From Phycisphaerae bacterium (GTDB taxonomy: Bacteria; Planctomycetota; Phycisphaerae; Phycisphaerales; UBA1924), in contig JAEUIX010000021.1 of assembly GCA_016794945.1 (NCBI GenBank), forward strand, positions 1 through 5,473: a stretch of DNA of 5,473 bases, written 5' to 3'. The position numbers were made by a program, and so were the translations under genes. How positions within the stretch are numbered: the stretch's first letter is position 1; each line of letters begins with the position of its first letter. The notes under the pieces are model-generated. The model was not told where the DNA came from. It worked only from the letters and a program-made list of their open reading frames with translations, and did not search any database. This document shows positions 1 through 3,396 of this stretch, piece by piece.

Positions 1-1
1 C

Positions 2-34
2 AGCAAACCGCCCGCGACCATCGAGTGGGAGTGA
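2..34 (+). CDS. Possible C-terminal tail of an upstream gene (partial)
   Basis: The frame starting at base 2 reads SKPPATIEWE and then a TGA at 32-34. Nine of its ten sense codons end in G or C, which matches the real genes of this window better than the other two forward frames do. Ten residues are too few to identify a family. The call depends only on codon bias and on the fact that some gene probably lies upstream. It may equally be non-coding DNA; sequence to the left of the window would decide. Confidence 0.22.
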   Translation, partial: SKPPATIEWE

Positions 35-132
35 CGAGACCGCAGCGCGGAGCGTGGGGGTGGGTGGGGAAGCCTGTCTTGCGCTCGTTCCTGCGCCCGT
101 TCGAGATGCCGTGATGTTGGCGGCCGGAGTCC

Positions 133-161
133 GCCGGTGTCGCTGCGCGGCGACCGCCGGC
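133..161 (+). other. Imperfect GC-rich hairpin in the sthA upstream region
   Basis: GCCGG (133-137) pairs with CCGGC (157-161), and GTCGC (139-143) pairs with GCGAC (150-154). The loop is TGCGCG, and a one-by-two internal loop separates the two five-bp stems. No T-tract follows, so it is not a canonical intrinsic terminator. It could end transcription from a gene to the left or structure a long 5' leader. It could also be chance, because hairpins are frequent at this GC content. Confidence 0.25.
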
Positions 162-216
162 ACCGAGTTCGCGGGAAATGGCGGGCTTGGCTTGGAAGTG
201 CGGAGCGTGGGCCGTC

Positions 217-240
217 GGGGATTTGTCGGGGCGGGCGGGG
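217..240 (+). promoter_or_regulatory. G-quadruplex-forming motif upstream of sthA
   Basis: Four G-runs fit the standard G3+N1-7 pattern: GGGG (217-220), a 7-nt loop ATTTGTC, GGGG (228-231), loop C, GGG (233-235), loop C, GGGG (237-240). It lies on the non-template strand and ends 19 bp before the sthA ATG. The motif itself is certain. Folding and any effect on sthA are inference, and G-runs are common in this composition. Confidence 0.45.
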
Positions 241-252
241 CGTCGCTACGCT
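223..252 (+). promoter_or_regulatory. Possible sigma70-type promoter for a leaderless sthA mRNA
   Basis: A TTGTCG hexamer (223-228) lies 18 bp before TACGCT (247-252), which fits the TANNNT form of a -10 box. Only 7 bp separate the -10 box from the ATG at 260, so transcription would begin at about 259-260, giving an mRNA with essentially no leader. This agrees with the lack of a Shine-Dalgarno sequence before sthA. The proposed -35 overlaps the G-quadruplex motif. The match is modest, and a promoter further upstream is possible. Confidence 0.28.
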
Positions 253-259
253 GGGCGTC

Positions 260-1675
260 ATGCGGCATTGCGATTTGTGCGTGATCGGTTCCGGGCCGGG
301 GGGGCAGAAGGCGGCGATTCAGGCCTCCAAGCTGGGCAAGGACGTGGTCGTCATTGAGAAAATGGACTTCGTGGGCGGGGTGGCGATCCACACGGGGACG
401 ATCCCGAGCAAGGCGCTTCGGGAGGCGGTGCTGGCGGTGACGGGGGCGGGGCACATTCTGCCGGGGGTGAGCGATCAGCTGGTGGCGCGGGAGAAGCGGC
501 TGGAGGTGCTGACGGCGGCGTGCCAGCGGGTGATCCGGGCCGAGGCGGAACTGGTGCGCAAGCAACTGGCGGCCAACGGGGTGGAGGTGATCCGGGGGCA
601 CGGGAGTTTTCTGGACGCGACGACGGTGCAGGCCGACGGGCCGCGCGGCGTGGAGCGGGTGACGGCGGAGAAGATCCTGGTGGCGGTGGGAACGACGCCC
701 GCGCGGCCGGCGAACATCGCGTTCGACCGGCAGACGCTGATCACGTCGGACGAGGTGCTGCACCTGCCGAACCTGCCGCGGACGATGATCATCGTGGGGG
801 GCGGGGTGATCGGGACGGAGTACGCGAGCATGCTGGCGGCGCTGGGGGTCCGGGTGACGATCATCGAGGCCCGGCCGCGGCTGCTGGAGTTCATCGACGC
901 GGAGATCTGCGAGGCGCTGCAGTACCACCTGCGGCAGGCGGGGTGCACGCTGCGGCTGAACGAGAAGGTGGTGAGCATCCGGCCGGTGGAGGCGCCGAAG
1001 GGTGCGCGGTCGGGCGACGGGATCATGGCCGAGGCGACGCTGGAGAGCGGCAAGAGCCTGATGGCGGACTGCCTGATGTACTGCATCGGGCGGCAAGGGG
1101 CGACCGGGGGGCTGAACCTCGGAGCGGCGGGGCTGAGCGCGGACAACCGCGGTCGGATCAAGGTCAACAGGAACTACCAGACGGACGTGCCGCACATCTA
1201 CGCGGTGGGGGACGTGATCGGGTTTCCTGCGCTGGCGAGCACGTCGATGGAGCAGGGGCGGTCGGCGGCGTGCCACATGTTCGACACCGCGACGGAGACG
1301 CTGCCGGAGCTGATCCCGTACGGGATCTACTCGATCCCGGAGATCTCGACGGTGGGGTGGACGGAGGAGAAGCTGACGGCCGAAGGGGTGCCGTACGAGG
1401 CGGGGATCGCGCAGTACAAGGAAATCGCTCGCGGGCAGTTGCTGAACGACGAGATCGGGATGCTCAAGCTCCTGATACACCAGGACTCGCACGCGATCCT
1501 GGGGGCGCACTGCATCGGGACCAACGCGACGGAACTGATCCACATCGCGCAGGCGGTGATGGCGTTCAAGGGGACCGCGGAGTACTTCGTCAACGCGGTG
1601 TTCAACTACCCGACGCTGGCGGAGTGCTACAAGGTGGCGGCGTTCAACGGGCTGAACAAGCTGCGGCACGTGTGA
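260..1675 (+). CDS. sthA: Si-specific (soluble) NAD(P)(+) transhydrogenase, FAD-dependent
   Basis: This cytoplasmic flavoprotein transfers hydride between NADPH and NAD+, balancing the two nicotinamide pools without proton pumping. It has 471 residues; E. coli SthA has 466. Visible in order: the N-terminal FAD dinucleotide fold GSGPGG (residues 10-15); the active-site segment ending GTIPSK (46-51); a second Rossmann motif GGGVIGTEYAS (180-190) for NAD(P); the second FAD motif YAVGDVIG (314-321); and a C-terminal dimerisation domain with FNYPTLAECYK. The NYPT in place of the HPT catalytic histidine, and the Thr at position 47, separate it from lipoamide dehydrogenase and fit SthA. Its wording is closer to actinobacterial SthA than to E. 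coli, as I recall them. The ATG at 260 is chosen because the FAD motif follows at the family's usual distance; an in-frame ATG at 137 would add 41 Arg/Gly-rich residues. Oddity: Ala42 occupies the cysteine position most SthA proteins keep. No Shine-Dalgarno site is visible. Confidence 0.95.
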   Translation: MRHCDLCVIGSGPGGQKAAIQASKLGKDVVVIEKMDFVGGVAIHTGTIPSKALREAVLAVTGAGHILPGVSDQLVAREKRLEVLTAACQRVIRAEAELVRKQLAANGVEVIRGHGSFLDATTVQADGPRGVERVTAEKILVAVGTTPARPANIAFDRQTLITSDEVLHLPNLPRTMIIVGGGVIGTEYASMLAALGVRVTIIEARPRLLEFIDAEICEALQYHLRQAGCTLRLNEKVVSIRPVEAPKGARSGDGIMAEATLESGKSLMADCLMYCIGRQGATGGLNLGAAGLSADNRGRIKVNRNYQTDVPHIYAVGDVIGFPALASTSMEQGRSAACHMFDTATETLPELIPYGIYSIPEISTVGWTEEKLTAEGVPYEAGIAQYKEIARGQLLNDEIGMLKLLIHQDSHAILGAHCIGTNATELIHIAQAVMAFKGTAEYFVNAVFNYPTLAECYKVAAFNGLNKLRHV

Positions 1676-1678
1676 GGC

Positions 1679-1684
1679 GGAGGG
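1679..1684 (+). promoter_or_regulatory. Shine-Dalgarno site of holB
   Basis: GGAGGG lies 4 nt before the ATG at 1689, just after the sthA stop codon. It fixes the holB start and is the only strong ribosome-binding site among the gene starts visible in the window. Confidence 0.75.
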
Positions 1685-1688
1685 ACGC

Positions 1689-2834
1689 ATGGCGCGGGCG
1701 CCGGGAAGATCGCGGAAGCAGGCCGAGACGGTCAAGGCGGTGACGGTGGAGCACGCGCCGCCGCCGGTGTCGCTGGCCGAGGTGCTGGGGCAGGCTCGGG
1801 CCGTGGGACTTCTGCGGGAGGCGAGGGCGTCCGGGCGGGTGCACCACGCATGGGTGTTTCACGGTCCGCCTGGAGTGGGCAAGTTTCTTGCGGCGCGGGC
1901 GTTCGCGGCGGAGCTGCTGACGCCGGCGGGGACGGGGAGCGAGGCGGAGCGGGTGCGGGAACTGCTGGCGGCGGGGCGGCACCCGGACTTGCACATCGTG
2001 AACAAGGAGCTGGCGTCGGTCAGCAGCGACGACCGGACGCGCCGGACGAAACAGACTTCGATCGGGATCGAGATCGTCCGGGAGTTCCTGGTGGAGCCGG
2101 CGGGGCTGGCGCCGGTGATGGAAGGCGGCGGGTCGGCGCGGAAGGTGTTCATCGTCGACGAGGCGGAGCTGCTGGCGCCGGGGTCGCAGGACGCGATGCT
2201 CAAGACGCTGGAGGAGCCGCCGGCGGGGACGGTGGTGATTCTCGTGACGGCCGACGAGCACGCGCTGTTGCCGACGGTGCGGAGCCGGTGCCAGAGGGTG
2301 GGGTTCACCGCGCTCGAGGCGCGGGCGATGCAGGCCTGGCTGGAAGCGACGCCCGAGGCGCCGGGACCGGGGCCGGAACGGGACTGGCTGCTGCTGCACG
2401 CGGCGGGTTCGCCGGGGAGGTTCCTGTCCGGCGTGCGGAACCGGCTGTTCGAGTGGCAGAAGGTGATCGAGCCGATGCTGCAGAACTTGGACCGGCCGGG
2501 GGGCGCAGCGCCGGGGTTGGGCGCGGCGATGGGCAAGCTGGTGGAGGAGCGTGCGGCGGCGCAGGCCGCGGCGAGCAAGTTCGCATCGAAGGACACGGCG
2601 AACCGGCATTGGGCGGGGGTGATGCTGGGGCTGGTGATAGAGCGGGCTCGCCGGCGGCTGGGCGCTGCGGCGACGCCGGCGGCGGCGAGGCAGGCGGTGC
2701 GAGTGATCGACCTCGTGAACGAAGCGGAGGGGCAGCTGGACAGCAACGTGGCGTTCGTGTCGGTGCTGGAGAACCTGGCGGCGCAGATCGGCGAGGCGTC
2801 GCTGGAAGCCTCGGCGCATTCGGACGGCCGTTGA
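1689..2834 (+). CDS. holB: DNA polymerase III clamp-loader subunit delta-prime
   Basis: Delta-prime is a rigid AAA+ subunit of the clamp loader that places the beta clamp on primed DNA at the replication fork. The 381-residue product has a roughly 28-residue basic/Pro-rich N-terminal extension and then LAEVLGQ, where the family normally begins. Next come a P-loop-like GPPGVGKF (59-66), HPDLH (98-102), the Walker B-like IVDEAE (155-160), a typical LKTLEEPPAGTVV stretch, and the sensor/arginine-finger motif RSRCQ (198-202). The C-terminal third is helical, as expected of the collar domain. The residue after the P-loop Lys is Phe rather than Ser/Thr, so nucleotide binding is doubtful, as for E. 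coli delta-prime. Cys201 is the only cysteine, so the four-cysteine zinc module seen in many DnaX and delta-prime proteins is absent. DnaX (tau/gamma) is the alternative, but it should keep GKT and the zinc cysteines. The gene starts 13 bp after sthA and is probably co-transcribed with it. Confidence 0.87.
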   Translation: MARAPGRSRKQAETVKAVTVEHAPPPVSLAEVLGQARAVGLLREARASGRVHHAWVFHGPPGVGKFLAARAFAAELLTPAGTGSEAERVRELLAAGRHPDLHIVNKELASVSSDDRTRRTKQTSIGIEIVREFLVEPAGLAPVMEGGGSARKVFIVDEAELLAPGSQDAMLKTLEEPPAGTVVILVTADEHALLPTVRSRCQRVGFTALEARAMQAWLEATPEAPGPGPERDWLLLHAAGSPGRFLSGVRNRLFEWQKVIEPMLQNLDRPGGAAPGLGAAMGKLVEERAAAQAAASKFASKDTANRHWAGVMLGLVIERARRRLGAAATPAAARQAVRVIDLVNEAEGQLDSNVAFVSVLENLAAQIGEASLEASAHSDGR

Positions 2835-2847
2835 CGGACGGGAACGG
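2835..2847. other. 13-bp gap between convergent holB and fliS
   Basis: The holB TGA ends at 2834 and the fliS stop (TCA on the plus strand) begins at 2848. There is no room for a terminator between them, so transcripts from each side must run into the opposite gene. The short TGAC (2832-2835)/GTCA (2847-2850) inverted repeat contains both stop codons but is too weak to call a terminator. Confidence 0.7.
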
Positions 2848-3351
2848 TCAGCCCTGGAACGAGAACGATGGCGCGACGGGGTCGCCCGGGGCGACCGGCG
2901 CGGGCAGGGGGGACGCGGGGGTGCGAGCCGCGTCGGCGGCCTGCGCGGCGGCGGAAGCGGCGGCTCGCTGCTCCTGAGCGTGCTTGTCCATGACCAGCCG
3001 CCAGGTCTCGCACTCGTACTCGATGAGGCCGATGACCTCGTCGGCCTTGGCCAGGTCGCGCTCGGTGCTGGCCTGGAGCAGACGGGAGATCATGTAGCCG
3101 TAAAGTGCCCCGAGTCGCTGCACGAGCTCGGGGTTGGGGGCGGGCTTCATGGTGCTGAGCAGCTCGAACAGGATGTCGCGGCAGCGGGAAAAGCCGTTGA
3201 AGCAGGATTCGTAGTTCCGGGCGACGAGTCCTTCGCGGCCCTGACGGGCGAACTTGAGGGCGCCGTCGAGGAGCATCATGCGAAGTTCCTCGGGGCGCGC
3301 CGTCAGGACGCGTGTGGCGAGGTACTGATTCGTCGGGCTGGGGGTGGCCAT
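2848..3351 (-). CDS. fliS: Flagellar export chaperone FliS
   Basis: FliS binds the C-terminal region of flagellin in the cytoplasm, prevents early polymerisation and delivers it to the flagellar type III export apparatus. The N-terminal segment NQYLATRVLTARPEELRMML (residues 8-27) is the family signature, with Tyr10 and the TARPEEL turn, followed by LLDGALKFARQG. The next helices hold CRDILFELLSTM and LYGYMISRLLQA, typical of the four-helix core that ends near residue 125. The protein has 167 residues against about 120-135 for most FliS. The extra length is an Ala-rich then Pro-rich tail (about 127-167) that looks disordered. It lies 45 bp downstream of fliD on the same strand, the classical order, and no fliT follows because holB converges from the other side. 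The ATG at 3351 sits directly before the conserved helix. No Shine-Dalgarno sequence is seen, so translation may be leader-independent or helped by fliD. Confidence 0.93.
   Translation of the reverse strand: MATPSPTNQYLATRVLTARPEELRMMLLDGALKFARQGREGLVARNYESCFNGFSRCRDILFELLSTMKPAPNPELVQRLGALYGYMISRLLQASTERDLAKADEVIGLIEYECETWRLVMDKHAQEQRAAASAAAQAADAARTPASPLPAPVAPGDPVAPSFSFQG
2880..2896. terminator. Candidate hairpin terminator inside the fliS 3' end
   Basis: GGTCGCC (2880-2886) and GGCGACC (2890-2896) form a perfect 7-bp GC-rich stem with a CGG loop, 45 bp past the holB stop and within the fliS tail coding region. No T-tract follows on either strand, so classical intrinsic termination is unlikely. 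It could still slow polymerase or protect a 3' end. The stem is plainly visible; the function is a guess. Confidence 0.22.
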
Positions 3352-3396
3352 GGTTGGATCAACTATCGGTCCCGCGGCGGGGTGGCGTTACCGGGT
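3352..3396 (-). other. fliD-fliS intergenic spacer
   Basis: This 45-bp spacer contains no purine-rich ribosome-binding site before the fliS ATG, no clear promoter hexamers and no useful stem-loop. The short distance argues for a single fliD-fliS transcript. Confidence 0.5.

Larger units (their letters stand above)
35..259 (+). other. Non-coding leader region upstream of sthA
   Basis: This 225-bp stretch has no convincing coding frame: the frames that stay open give arginine- and glycine-rich translations with no recognisable motif. It holds an imperfect hairpin (133-161), two copies of the 12-mer GCGGAGCGTGGG (47-58 and 200-211), a G-run cluster at 56-69, a four-run G-quadruplex motif (217-240) and a possible promoter (223-252). 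No tRNA or known riboswitch is recognisable. Regulation of sthA, if transcriptional, should lie here. Confidence 0.6.

Noticed and set aside
56..69. G-run cluster as a second quadruplex
   Set aside because: Only three runs of three or more G are present; a stable three-layer quadruplex needs four.
137..259. In-frame upstream extension of sthA starting at ATG 137
   Set aside because: The 41 added residues are Arg/Gly-rich, match nothing in the family, and would put the FAD motif far too deep. Start at 260 gives the usual N-terminus.
54..284. Small plus-strand open frame of 76 codons
   Set aside because: It overlaps the sthA start, shows no recognisable motif, and long open frames are expected by chance at this GC content.
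475..1167. Minus-strand open frame of 230 codons within sthA
   Set aside because: It is antisense to conserved SthA sequence; its Ser/Arg-rich translation is typical of a high-GC shadow frame.
520..1743. Plus-strand open frame of 407 codons overlapping sthA
   Set aside because: Its translation is Gly/Ala/Arg-rich without domain motifs; the sthA frame fully explains the region.
1644..2819. Minus-strand open frame of 391 codons opposite holB
   Set aside because: The product is extremely Arg/Pro/His-rich and has no motif; it mirrors the biased codon positions of holB.
2832..2850. TGAC/GTCA inverted repeat over both stop codons as a bidirectional terminator
   Set aside because: A four-bp stem with an 11-nt loop and no T-tract is too weak, and the symmetry mostly reflects two facing TGA codons.
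1850..3013. Other long open frames across holB, both strands
   Set aside because: They are low-complexity translations overlapping conserved delta-prime motifs and the fliS end; no independent support.
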